From the NCBI RefSeq assembly GCF_000956525.1, contig NZ_JYIW01000022.1, positions 124,001 through 188,000 on the forward strand: a stretch of DNA of 64,000 nucleotides. The letters are read 5' to 3'. The position numbers and the translations under genes are program-made. Below are positions 50,521-58,710 of the stretch, one piece after another; position 1 is the stretch's first letter, and each line of letters begins with the position of its first letter. This DNA comes from Microbacterium oxydans. GTDB lineage: Bacteria > Actinomycetota > Actinomycetes > Actinomycetales > Microbacteriaceae. The notes beneath the pieces are model-generated. The model ran no database searches, was not told the origin of the DNA, and was given only the letters and a program-made list of their open reading frames with translations.

Positions 50521-51300
50521 TCAGACCTCGTGCGAGGGGAACACCGGAGGGCGACGCGCGGCGAATGCGGCGAGGCCCTCGCGGGCATCGTCGCTGTCGA
50601 ACGCCAGCTGGCCGAGCTCGGCCTCACGCACGAACGCCTCGCCTTTGGGAAGATCGGCGAGCTCGCGCACCGCGCGCTTGACCGTCGCGATCGCGGTACG
50701 GCTGCGTGACAGCAGCTCCTCGGCCACCGACACGGCGGTCGACTGCAGCTCGACGGCCGGGACGACCTGGTTCAGGATGCCGTAGCGCAGCGCCGTCGCG
50801 GCATCGATCCTCGTGCCGCGCAGCATCAGGTCCATGGCCCAGGCGTAGGGGATCTGTCGGATCAGGCGAACGAGCGTGCCGCCGGCCGGCACGACGCCGA
50901 CACCCGTCTCCGGCAGCGCGAACTGCGCCTCGTCCGACGCGATGCGGATGTCGGTCGACAGCAGGATCTCGAAGCCGCCGCCGAGGCACAGGCCGTTGAC
51001 CGCTGCGACCACCGGCTTGTCGAGCGTCGAGTGCTTCTGGTGGGCGGCGTCCCACTCGCTGATGTCGAAGCGGCCCTCCGTGAGCGCTGGGATCGACTCG
51101 CCGAGGTCGGCACCGACGCAGAACGCCCGCTCCCCTGCGCCGGTGAGGATCGCCGCACCGATGCGCGCGTCGTCGCGCACCTCCGCGAACGCCTCGCCGA
51201 GCTGCTCGTACATCGCGAGCGTGAGTGCGTTGAGCTTCTCGGGTCGATCGATCGTGATGACGGCGAGTGCGCCGTCGCGGTCGAGACGGATGCCCGCCAT
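50521..51300 (-). CDS. Enoyl-CoA hydratase/isomerase family protein
   Basis: A 259-residue crotonase-fold protein: ITIDRPEKLNALTLAMYEQL, the oxyanion-hole segments AFCVGADLGE and VNGLCLGGGFEILLSTDIRI, and the ALPETGVGVVPAGGTLVRL glutamate region. It binds acyl-CoA esters. It overlaps the CoA transferase gene by one base (TGATG), so both serve one CoA-ester catabolic step series, possibly a carnitine- or aromatic-type substrate. The exact substrate is unknown. Confidence 0.9.
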   Translation of the reverse strand: MAGIRLDRDGALAVITIDRPEKLNALTLAMYEQLGEAFAEVRDDARIGAAILTGAGERAFCVGADLGESIPALTEGRFDISEWDAAHQKHSTLDKPVVAAVNGLCLGGGFEILLSTDIRIASDEAQFALPETGVGVVPAGGTLVRLIRQIPYAWAMDLMLRGTRIDAATALRYGILNQVVPAVELQSTAVSVAEELLSRSRTAIATVKRAVRELADLPKGEAFVREAELGQLAFDSDDAREGLAAFAARRPPVFPSHEV

Positions 51301-52565
51301 CAGATCGTCCCGGCGGTGCGCAGCGCCTCGATCTCGTCGGTCGCATAGCCGAGCAGGTCGCGGAAGACCGCGTCGGTGTGCTCGCCGGTGTCCGGCGCAA
51401 GACCGCGAGCGCGCGGCGGCGTGCGGTCGAGCTTCACCGGCGAACCGAAGGTGCGCAGCGGGCCGTAGCCCTCGTACTCCGCCTCGACGACCATGTCGCG
51501 CGCCGCGATCTGCGGGTCGGCGACGACCTCGGCGATGTCCTTCACAGCGCTCAGCGGCACGAGGTCTCCCGCGAGCGCCTCGAGCTCGGCCTTGGTGCGT
51601 CCGGCGAACCAGCGCTCGACCATCGGCTTCACCTGCTGCGCGTAGACGACGGCGTCGAAGCGGTCAGCCATCCGGTGCAGGTCTGGATTGGCCGCGTAGT
51701 CGTCGGCCGAACCGAACGTCTCGCAGGAGATCTTCCAGAACTTGTCGGTGTACCCGCCGAAGAACACGTAGCCGTCCTGGCAGGCGAACAGCTCATAGGG
51801 GCGGACGAACGGATGCTGGTTGCCGAGCGGCACCGGTACGACACCCTCGGTCGTGTACGAGACCACCGCGTTCTCGGTGAGGGTGAGCACGGAGTCCTGC
51901 TGCGACACGTCGACGAGCTGACCCTCCCCCGTGCGCTCGGCGTGACGCACGGCGGCGAGGACGCCGATCACGCCGTACAGGCTGGCGGCGAGATCGCCGA
52001 TGATCGTGCCGACGCGCGTGGGCGGACCGCCGGCCGGGCCGTTCATCGACCAGAGGCCACCGGTCGCCTGGGCACTGTTGTCGTAGGCGGGGCGCCCCCG
52101 GTACGGACCCGTCTGCCCGTAGCCGCTGAGCGCCGCGTAGACGAGGCGCGGGTTGATCGAGCCCAGGTGCTCGTGGCCGAGGCCCAGGCGGTCCATGGTG
52201 CCGGGGCGGAAGTTCTCGACGAGCACGTCGGCCTTCGCGACCAACCGCTCGAGCGCCGTCTTCCCCTCGGGGTGGCGCAGGTTCAGCGAGACGCCGAGCT
52301 TGTTGCGGTTGTACTGCGCGAAGAATCCGCTGAAGCCCTCGCCGCCCTCGCGCTCGAGGAGCGGCGGGAAGGTGCGCGTGTAGTCGGGGTCGTCGGGGTG
52401 CTCGACCTTGATGACGGTCGCGCCGAGGTCGGCCAGGATCATCGAGCAGTAGGGACCCGCGACGACGCGAGTGACGTCCACCACCACGACGCCGGCGAGG
52501 GAGCCTGGACCGGCATCCATCCCGCCCAGTGCTTCCAGTCGGGCGCGGAGCTCGTCATCGATCAT
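51300..52565 (-). CDS. CaiB/BaiF family (class III) CoA transferase
   Basis: A 421-residue class III CoA transferase. VVVDVTRVVAGPYCSMILAD, VIKVEHPDDPDYTRTF, NKLGVSLNLRHPEGKT and VENFRPGTMDRLGL are standard, and the catalytic aspartate lies in GTIIGDLAASLYG. It moves CoA between acids. ATG 52565 is chosen from the family N-terminus. Its promoter region includes a near-perfect 21-bp palindrome (52658-52678). Confidence 0.92.
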   Translation of the reverse strand: MIDDELRARLEALGGMDAGPGSLAGVVVVDVTRVVAGPYCSMILADLGATVIKVEHPDDPDYTRTFPPLLEREGGEGFSGFFAQYNRNKLGVSLNLRHPEGKTALERLVAKADVLVENFRPGTMDRLGLGHEHLGSINPRLVYAALSGYGQTGPYRGRPAYDNSAQATGGLWSMNGPAGGPPTRVGTIIGDLAASLYGVIGVLAAVRHAERTGEGQLVDVSQQDSVLTLTENAVVSYTTEGVVPVPLGNQHPFVRPYELFACQDGYVFFGGYTDKFWKISCETFGSADDYAANPDLHRMADRFDAVVYAQQVKPMVERWFAGRTKAELEALAGDLVPLSAVKDIAEVVADPQIAARDMVVEAEYEGYGPLRTFGSPVKLDRTPPRARGLAPDTGEHTDAVFRDLLGYATDEIEALRTAGTI

Positions 52566-52657
52566 CGTGGGGTCCCTTCTGCGACGCGCGCTCCGGCGTC
52601 GATGGTGGAGCGGCGATGTGGTCGTCGATCCAGCTTTCCAGCGCAGCCATCGCAGGG

Positions 52658-52678
52658 ATATGTGCCCAGGACACATAT
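52658..52678. promoter_or_regulatory. Near-perfect 21-bp operator upstream of the CoA transferase gene
   Basis: ATATGTG at 52658 and CACATAT at 52672 frame CCCAGGA; the whole is symmetric at all but three central positions. It lies 93 bases before the CoA transferase ATG and 62 bases past the ADH stop. Such symmetry and AT-rich arms in GC-rich DNA indicate a dimeric repressor or activator site. No regulator gene is adjacent. Confidence 0.7.
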
Positions 52679-52739
52679 GAACGGGGGCGTTCCGGGTCGA
52701 TGCGACCATATCGCGAGTGCAACCGCACCCCAGGACGGG

Positions 52740-53828
52740 TCAGCGCCCCGGCACGAGTCCGATCCGCAGCGGTGCGTCCCGCTCGGATGCCGCGGCGAGC
52801 GCCGCATCGATGTCGGTGAGCGGGCGCACGGCGCCGACGGCATCCGCGAAGGGATACGCCCGACCGCGACCGGCGAGGAAGGCGACCGCCTCGACGAGTT
52901 CGGCGCCGGTGTAGTTGTGGACGCCGGCGATCGTGACGAGCCGTCGCACGATGCTCTCGGCGTCGAACGGCACCGGGTCGGCCGGGAACACGCTGCCGAC
53001 GAGCACCACCATGCCGCCGACCGCGACACCCTCCAGCGCATCGGCCACCGCATGCCCTGATGCCTCGATCACCACATCGGGCTCGCGATCCAGGCCCTCG
53101 GCACCGAACCTGGCGGCGAGCGCCTGGCGCTGCGGGTTCGGGTCGCGCACCTCGACGTCGGCACCGAACTCGGCAGCGATCGCCGCCGCCGAGAGTCCGA
53201 CGAGTCCGGCGCCGTGAATCCGCACCGCAGCGCCCTCGAGGTCTCGCCACCGCGCTGCGCGGGCGACGGCGGCCCAGGCAGTGGCCGTCGCGCAGGACGC
53301 CGGGGCGAGCACGGCGGCGGGCAGCGCCTCAGGCACCCGGACGATCGCGGTGCCGGCGCGCAGCTGCATGTGGCTGCCGAACGCACCGGTCAGGTCGCCG
53401 TGCGCGCCGACGCGGTCGTGGCCGTACTTGCCGAGCGTGCGGCACTTCTGCGGCATCCCGCGCAGGCACCGGTCGCAGCTCGCACACGAGATCGTGATCG
53501 ACCACACGACACGGTCGCCGATGCGCAGGGGGCTCCCGTCGACGGCGAGCGCACCCTCGTCGCCGACCGCGATCACGCGGCCGACGCTCTCGTGGCCGAG
53601 CACGAGCGGCGTCGGCGCGGACCGGCGCCCCCGCACCGTGTGCACGTCGGAGCCGCAGATCGTCGACATCTCGATCGCGACCAGCACGTCGCGGTCGCCG
53701 AGCGCGACGCCGGGCACCGCGATCGTCTCGTGCGGGTGATCGACGCCGGTCCACACCATCGCCGTGGCTGCCGGCCGCAGCGTGACGTCACGTCGATGGC
53801 CTGGGGGACGGATCAGCAGCGTGCCCAT
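52740..53828 (-). CDS. Phosphonate-cluster zinc alcohol dehydrogenase (TIGR03366-like)
   Basis: A 362-residue medium-chain zinc dehydrogenase. The catalytic zinc site is in STICGSDVHT and LVLGHESVGRV, the structural zinc site is CASCDRCLRGMPQKC, and the Rossmann core reads GAGLVGLSAAAIAAEFGADV. It resembles the alcohol dehydrogenases recurrent in phosphonate catabolism clusters. It lies 13 bases after the phosphonatase-like gene and is the last gene of the phn operon. It may oxidise an aldehyde or alcohol product; the substrate is inferred from context only. Confidence 0.8.
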   Translation of the reverse strand: MGTLLIRPPGHRRDVTLRPAATAMVWTGVDHPHETIAVPGVALGDRDVLVAIEMSTICGSDVHTVRGRRSAPTPLVLGHESVGRVIAVGDEGALAVDGSPLRIGDRVVWSITISCASCDRCLRGMPQKCRTLGKYGHDRVGAHGDLTGAFGSHMQLRAGTAIVRVPEALPAAVLAPASCATATAWAAVARAARWRDLEGAAVRIHGAGLVGLSAAAIAAEFGADVEVRDPNPQRQALAARFGAEGLDREPDVVIEASGHAVADALEGVAVGGMVVLVGSVFPADPVPFDAESIVRRLVTIAGVHNYTGAELVEAVAFLAGRGRAYPFADAVGAVRPLTDIDAALAAASERDAPLRIGLVPGR

Positions 53829-53841
53829 GTCGTCGACCGGT

Positions 53842-54579
53842 TCAGGCGGTCGCGGCGGCGCCGGCCACCACGGTGCCGAGCAGTCCGCGCTCGGCGAGGG
53901 CGGACCGGAGACCCGTGATGTCGCTGAGCACGGCGTCCGCACCGGCTGCGGTCAACGCGGCACGATCGTGTGCACCCGTGAGCACGCCGGCGACGAAGCC
54001 TGCACCGGCGCGGCGACCGGATTCGACGTCGCTCGTGGTGTCACCGGCGACCGCGACTGCACCGACCGACGAGGTCCGCGTGCGCAGCAACGCCGTCAGC
54101 ACCAGGTCGGGGGCGGGGCGACCGCGTCCGGCATCCACCGGAGAGAGGACGAGGTCGACCAGGTCGTGCCAGCCGAGCCCGTCGATGAGCGCGTCCCGGG
54201 TGACCGGAGCGAACCCGGTGGTCAGGGCGACCGTGAGACCGGCATCCTTCAACCCCTGGATCGCGTCGGCCGCACCGGGGATCTCGGCGACCCCCTGCTC
54301 GGCGACGATCTCGGCGTACGCGTCTTCGAACGCGGCGGTCGCCCTGGTGGCCGCTGCGACATCGCCGCCGGCGAGGTGCGTGAAGACGTCGATCTTCGAC
54401 TGCCCCATGGTGACGCGCACGTGGTCGAGCGCCTCGTCCCACGGCATCCGATCCGCGACGCCGGTGCGTGCTGCTGCACGCTGGAACGCCTGCTCCACGA
54501 CACCGTCGTCGAGCACACTGGTTCCGGCCATGTCGAGCACGACGAGTTCGATCGGGGCGAGGTCGAGCGGAGTGGTCAT
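53842..54579 (-). CDS. Phosphonatase-like HAD hydrolase (TIGR03351-like)
   Basis: A 245-residue HAD protein. LVVLDMAGTSVLDD has nucleophile D16 and Ala in place of the second Asp, as in phosphonoacetaldehyde hydrolase. VTMGQSKIDVF keeps a lysine (K62) where phosphonatases form a Schiff base. The later motifs are LTTGFAP and VAGDTTSDVESG. It therefore likely cleaves a C-P bond in phosphonoacetaldehyde or a close analogue. It overlaps the upstream FAD enzyme gene by four bases. Confidence 0.85.
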   Translation of the reverse strand: MTTPLDLAPIELVVLDMAGTSVLDDGVVEQAFQRAAARTGVADRMPWDEALDHVRVTMGQSKIDVFTHLAGGDVAAATRATAAFEDAYAEIVAEQGVAEIPGAADAIQGLKDAGLTVALTTGFAPVTRDALIDGLGWHDLVDLVLSPVDAGRGRPAPDLVLTALLRTRTSSVGAVAVAGDTTSDVESGRRAGAGFVAGVLTGAHDRAALTAAGADAVLSDITGLRSALAERGLLGTVVAGAAATA

Positions 54580-55751
54580 GATGTTCCTTCCAGTGCGGGT
54601 GCCCACCCGAAGGCGGCGGTGAGATTCTCTTCTGCGAGCCCCAGACCCGTGGTCATTCCGATGCCGGTGGTCGCGGCGAGCACCAGCGCCCCGTCGTCAC
54701 CCCGTTCGACGAGGAACTCCGTGGAGCCCTTCGCGTAGACGCCCTGCCACCGCTCCAGCACGCGCGGAGCCGGCATGTCGAACAGCGCCTCCGCCTCGGC
54801 GAGGAAGGCGCTGAACGCCGCCTCGGGCTGGAACGGCGACGTCGTCGTCGCTGTCGCGTGCGAGTCGCCGATGATGAGCGAGCCGTCCGGCAGCTGCGTG
54901 TACATCTGGTTGAGGTCGAGGGCCGCGAGGTCCGGCCGCTCGGCATGCAGGCGCTCGCGCAGACGCGCGGTCGGCTGCGCCGTCTCGGGCGCATCGGCGA
55001 AGCGGCCGTAGCGCACCAGCGACCAGCCGGTCAGCAGCGGGGCAGGCAGCGAATGCCGCAGGCTCACCGCGGCACGTATCATGTCGAGCGCGCAGCGTTG
55101 GATGCCGCGGCGCTCGGCGATCTCGGGCAGCAGCTGGTCGATGTCGTGGTTCACGGCGACGACCGTGTGCTCGGTCGAGATCGCACCGCGCGTGGTGTCG
55201 ACCCGGCCTGCGGCGAGCGCGGTGACCGCGGTGCGGAACCGGAATTCGACGCCGAGCGCCGCGAGGTGAGTGACGATCGCTCCGGCGGCGGCACGCGGAT
55301 CTGTCTGCAGGTCGGTCGCGATGTGCGCGCCGCCGACGATGCCCTCGCGCCGCAGCGGGGCGAGGCGCAGCAGCTCGTCTGCATCCAGCATCCGGATGCC
55401 GCCGCGGGGGTCCTCGTGGAGCGAGGCAGCCTCGAGCACGGCGAGCTCATCGTCGTGCCGTGCCGCGACGAGCGTGCCCGATTCGCGCAGCCAGAACCCG
55501 GCATCGGCGGAGAGCCGCAGCCAGAGCTCGCGGGAGAGGTCGGCGTAGCGGCGGGCCTCGCCGGTCTGCGCACCGATGCAGAGGTGGCCGAAGTTGCGGA
55601 TCGTCGCGCCGCTCGGCCCGTCCGTGCGGTCGACCACGATCACGCGGAGTCCGCGGCGCACCGCCGCATAGGCCGCGCCGAGTCCGACGATGCCGGAGCC
55701 GACCACGACGACATCAGCCGTGGCGGCGCGTGCGTCCGGTGCAGGGTTCAT
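54576..55751 (-). CDS. FAD-dependent oxidoreductase of phosphonate clusters (TIGR03364-like)
   Basis: A 391-residue DAO-type flavoprotein. The FAD-binding motif is VVVVGSGIVGLGAAYAAVRR, with SGATIRNFGHLC and late GVYAKGSTEFL. This subtype is found with phosphonate transporters and phosphonatases and probably oxidises an amino- or N-alkyl-aminophosphonate to the aldehyde used by the HAD enzyme. Its start overlaps phnE by four bases. The reaction is inferred. Confidence 0.85.
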   Translation of the reverse strand: MNPAPDARAATADVVVVGSGIVGLGAAYAAVRRGLRVIVVDRTDGPSGATIRNFGHLCIGAQTGEARRYADLSRELWLRLSADAGFWLRESGTLVAARHDDELAVLEAASLHEDPRGGIRMLDADELLRLAPLRREGIVGGAHIATDLQTDPRAAAGAIVTHLAALGVEFRFRTAVTALAAGRVDTTRGAISTEHTVVAVNHDIDQLLPEIAERRGIQRCALDMIRAAVSLRHSLPAPLLTGWSLVRYGRFADAPETAQPTARLRERLHAERPDLAALDLNQMYTQLPDGSLIIGDSHATATTTSPFQPEAAFSAFLAEAEALFDMPAPRVLERWQGVYAKGSTEFLVERGDDGALVLAATTGIGMTTGLGLAEENLTAAFGWAPALEGTS

Positions 55752-57646
55752 CGGAACACCTTCCGCATCCACATCGCGAGGCCCTCGACCACCAGGACCG
55801 TGACCAGGATCATCAGCACGATCGCGGTGACCGTCTCGTAGCGCGACCCCTGGCTGGCGTTGAGCAGGTAGTAGCCGACGCCGCCACCGCCGACGATGCC
55901 GAGGATCGTCGCCGCACGGATGTTCGTGTCGAGCATGTAGAAGCTGTGCCCGATCAGCGCCTGCATCCCCTGCGGCACCGTCGCCGAGGCGTAGGTCTGC
56001 AGCCGAGTGGCGCCGACGGCGCGGAGCGCACGCTCGGGCCCGCGGTCGACTTCTTCGAAGGAGTCGGCGATGAGCTTGCCGAGGAGTCCGATGCCGCCGA
56101 TCGCGAGTGCGATGACGCCCGCCTGCGGTCCGAGACCGGTGATCACGACGAGCACGATCGCGAGGATCAGCTCGGGGATGCCACGGATGCCGACGAGCAG
56201 GAACCGGGCGATGCCGCGGGCTCCCCTGCTCGGTGCGACGTTGCTCGCGGCGAGCGAGCCGAGCACCAACGACGGCAGCAGGGTCAGCACGGTCGCGGCG
56301 AGCGCGATCGCGACCGTGTCGCGCATGGCGGTGAACATCGCCGAGGCGTCGTAGTTGCCGAAGGAGGGCGGCCAGAACTTCGCCGCGGTCTCCGGGAGCT
56401 TGGCCCAGAACGTGACGAAGTCCATCCAGTTGATGTCGCTCACCACGACGCTGCCGAGCACGACGAGCACGGCGATGCCGCCGGCCGTGGTGTTCCGGAC
56501 GCGCTGGGCGGTCCACGGGCGGCGCACTGCGGACTGCGGACTCGCGGCCCAGGCCACACGGTCCGTTGCGGCGTCGCGCTTCGCCCGCAGTCGCGGGTGC
56601 ACGATGCGGTCCATCCACGACCGCGTCTGCCGTTCCTGGCCGAGCATCGCACCACGCACCAGGCTCGACACGATCTCCATGACGACGCACAGGACGAAGA
56701 TGACGAGCGCGATGCCGAGACCCTTGCCGTAGTTCAGCGCCTTGAAGGCGTACGACATCTCGAGGCCGAGGCCGGCGACGCCGACGTAGCCGAGCACGAC
56801 GCTGCCTCGCAGGTTGATGTCATTGCGGTGCAGCACGGTCGCGACCCAACTGGGCAGCACCTGCGGCAGGATGCCGGCGCTGAACTCCTGCATCTTCGAG
56901 CCGCCGGCTGCGCGGATCGCGAGGCGAGGACCTTCGTCGATCTGCTCGATGGCGTCGGCGAACATCTTCGAGATCATGCCGATCGAGTGGATGCCGATCG
57001 CCAGGATGCCGGGGAGCGTGCCGAGCGAGAACATCAGCACGAAGGCCATCGCGAGCACGACGTCAGGGAGGGCGCGGGTGAGCACGCCGATGAACCGTGC
57101 CGCCGCGCGCCAGCCGTTGCCCGGTGCGGTGTTGGAGGCGGCGAGATAGGCGATCGGCACCGAGAGCACGGCGGCGAGCAGGGTGCCCACCAGCACGAGG
57201 CCGACGGTCAGGGCGATCAGCCACAGCAGGTCGCCGGGCTCGGGGAACGAGAGCCCGCCGACGCGGACCATGAAGTTCTCGGCGTTGCCCCAGCTCTGCA
57301 CCATCGCGGGGATCGAGATGCCGACTTCGCCGACGGCGAGGATGCCGAGCACGACCAGTGCGACGAGGGTGAGGGCTGCCGCGATGCGCTCGGGCGAGAT
57401 CGGACGCTTCGGCACCCGACCCCTCTGGGTCGCCGAGCCACCCCCGTGGGTCGCTGAGCCACCCCCTTGGGTCGCTGAGCCACCCCCTTGGGTCGCCGAG
57501 CCACCACCCTGGGTCGCTGAGCCACCCCCCTGGGTCGCTGAGCCACCCCCTTGGGTCGCTGAGCCTGTCGAAGCGCCACCACCCTGGGTCGAAGCGCCAC
57601 TCCCCTGGGTCGCTGAGCCTGTCGAAGCGCCGCCGATGACCGTCAT
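55748..57646 (-). CDS. phnE: Fused double phosphonate ABC permease (PhnE-PhnE) with REP-derived N-terminus
   Basis: A 632-residue protein with two PhnE permease modules in one chain. Each has about six helices: module 1 after residue 85 (EAA-like RLAIRAAGGSKMQEFSAGIL), module 2 after residue 380 (GPERALRAVGATRLQTYASA). Most organisms carry the modules as one or two separate genes. Residues 3-76 are almost entirely Gly, Ala, Ser, Thr and Gln (TQGGGSA heptads) made by REP-related 21-bp repeats. A GTG at 57415 (residue 78) with AGAGGGG upstream could be the original start of a 555-residue protein. It overlaps phnC by four bases. Confidence 0.9.
   Translation of the reverse strand: MTVIGGASTGSATQGSGASTQGGGASTGSATQGGGSATQGGGSATQGGGSATQGGGSATQGGGSATHGGGSATQRGRVPKRPISPERIAAALTLVALVVLGILAVGEVGISIPAMVQSWGNAENFMVRVGGLSFPEPGDLLWLIALTVGLVLVGTLLAAVLSVPIAYLAASNTAPGNGWRAAARFIGVLTRALPDVVLAMAFVLMFSLGTLPGILAIGIHSIGMISKMFADAIEQIDEGPRLAIRAAGGSKMQEFSAGILPQVLPSWVATVLHRNDINLRGSVVLGYVGVAGLGLEMSYAFKALNYGKGLGIALVIFVLCVVMEIVSSLVRGAMLGQERQTRSWMDRIVHPRLRAKRDAATDRVAWAASPQSAVRRPWTAQRVRNTTAGGIAVLVVLGSVVVSDINWMDFVTFWAKLPETAAKFWPPSFGNYDASAMFTAMRDTVAIALAATVLTLLPSLVLGSLAASNVAPSRGARGIARFLLVGIRGIPELILAIVLVVITGLGPQAGVIALAIGGIGLLGKLIADSFEEVDRGPERALRAVGATRLQTYASATVPQGMQALIGHSFYMLDTNIRAATILGIVGGGGVGYYLLNASQGSRYETVTAIVLMILVTVLVVEGLAMWMRKVFR
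57420..57640. repeat. REP-derived 21-bp tandem repeat in the 5' part of phnE
   Basis: Seven 21-bp units of the form GGGTCGCTGAGCCACCCCCT start near 57426 and every 21 bases to 57552. Two REP copies containing GAGCCTGTCGAAGCGCC follow at 57561-57578 and 57613-57632. Read on the minus strand they encode TQGGGSA heptads. The unit starts with the REP GGGTCSCTGAGCC part, so it derives from the REP. Confidence 0.93.
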
Positions 57647-58473
57647 GAGGCGTGCACCTGCGTCGACGCATCCGCCAACTCCATCGCGACCGCCGTGATC
57701 TCGGCGGTGGTGGTGGCGACGCGGCCGTAGATCTCCATGACTTCGGCCTTGGTGAGGTCGCCGGTCGGGGTGTCGAGCACGACCGCGCCGTGGCGGAGGC
57801 CGACGATGCGGTCGGCCCACGAGATCGCGAGGTCGACCTGGTGCAGGCTGCACACGACCGTCAGCCCCTCGTCGGCCGCGATCTCGCGGATGAGAGCCAT
57901 GACCTGGTCGCTGGACTCCGGGTCGAGTGAGGCGACCGGCTCGTCGGCGAGCAGGATGTCGGGCTTCTGCATGAGCGCGCGGGCGATCGCGACGCGCTGC
58001 TGCTGTCCGCCCGAGAGCGTGTCGCTGCGCTGGTAGGCCCGGTCGAGCAGGCCGACGCGGTCGAGGTGTTCGAGCGCCTGCAGCTTCGCGGACCTCGAGT
58101 AGCCCCAGAGGCCGAGGCGCGGGCCCCGCACTCGGGACAGCGAGCCGGTGAGCACGTTCTCGAGCACCGTGAGCGATGGCACGAGCTCGAACTGCTGGAA
58201 GATGAACCCGACGCGGCTGCGCAGCGAACGCAGTGCGCGTCCGCGCAGGGCCGGCACCGGGGAGCCGAGCACCTCGACCTCGCCCGAGGTGGGGAGCTCC
58301 AGGCCGTCGAGGTGACGCAGCAGGGTCGATTTGCCCGACCCGGAGAGTCCGAGCAGCACGACGATCTCGCCGCGTGACACCTCGAGCGAGACGTCGTCGA
58401 GGGCGGTCGTGGAGCCGAAGGTCTTCGTCACTCCGCTCAGGCGGACGAGGGCGTCAGGGGCTGGCGTGGTCAT
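57643..58473 (-). CDS. phnC: Phosphonate ABC transporter ATP-binding protein
   Basis: A 276-residue ABC ATPase: Walker A GLSGSGKST (42-50), FIFQQFELVPSLTVLENV, signature LSGGQQQR, Walker B ILLADEPVASLDP and H-loop SLHQVDLA. The H-Q-V-D H-loop and RLGLWG region are typical of PhnC. It energises the fused PhnE with PhnD. It overlaps phnE by four bases and is separated from phnD by REP copies. Confidence 0.93.
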   Translation of the reverse strand: MTTPAPDALVRLSGVTKTFGSTTALDDVSLEVSRGEIVVLLGLSGSGKSTLLRHLDGLELPTSGEVEVLGSPVPALRGRALRSLRSRVGFIFQQFELVPSLTVLENVLTGSLSRVRGPRLGLWGYSRSAKLQALEHLDRVGLLDRAYQRSDTLSGGQQQRVAIARALMQKPDILLADEPVASLDPESSDQVMALIREIAADEGLTVVCSLHQVDLAISWADRIVGLRHGAVVLDTPTGDLTKAEVMEIYGRVATTTAEITAVAMELADASTQVHAS

Positions 58474-58504
58474 GTCGGGCTCCTACGGGGTGGTGGAGTG
58501 CGGA

Positions 58505-58685
58505 ATCGGGGGCCCTTCGACAGGCTCAGGGACCCGGGGGCCCTTCGACAGGCTCAGGGACCCAAGGGCGGAACCGGGGGCCATTCGACAGGCTCAGGGA
58601 CCCAAGGGCGGCTCAGGGACCCAGGTGCGGATCAGGGACCCGAGTGCGGGACCCAGGTCTGGGTCACTGAGCCTGTCGAAGTGCC
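58505..58685. repeat. Direct and inverted REP copies between phnC and phnD
   Basis: Three direct copies containing CATTCGACAGGCTCAGGGAC or CCTTCGACAGG (58511-58535, 58541-58565, 58580-58605) are followed by decayed partial units (CAGGGACCC at 58616 and 58633) and an inverted copy CACTGAGCCTGTCGAAGTGC (58665-58684). Opposed copies can form a large hairpin, so this region could stabilise or attenuate the phn mRNA. Confidence 0.9.
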
Positions 58686-58710
58686 GGGTGAAGCGGTGGT
58701 GCTCAGGCCG

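Noticed and set aside
55752..56690. Upstream extension of the FAD oxidoreductase
   Set aside because: It runs antiphase through phnE; the FAD motif lies just after the ATG at 55751.
57420..58685. Insertion sequence or RAYT transposase associated with REPs
   Set aside because: No transposase-like frame was found anywhere in the window; only the repeats are present.
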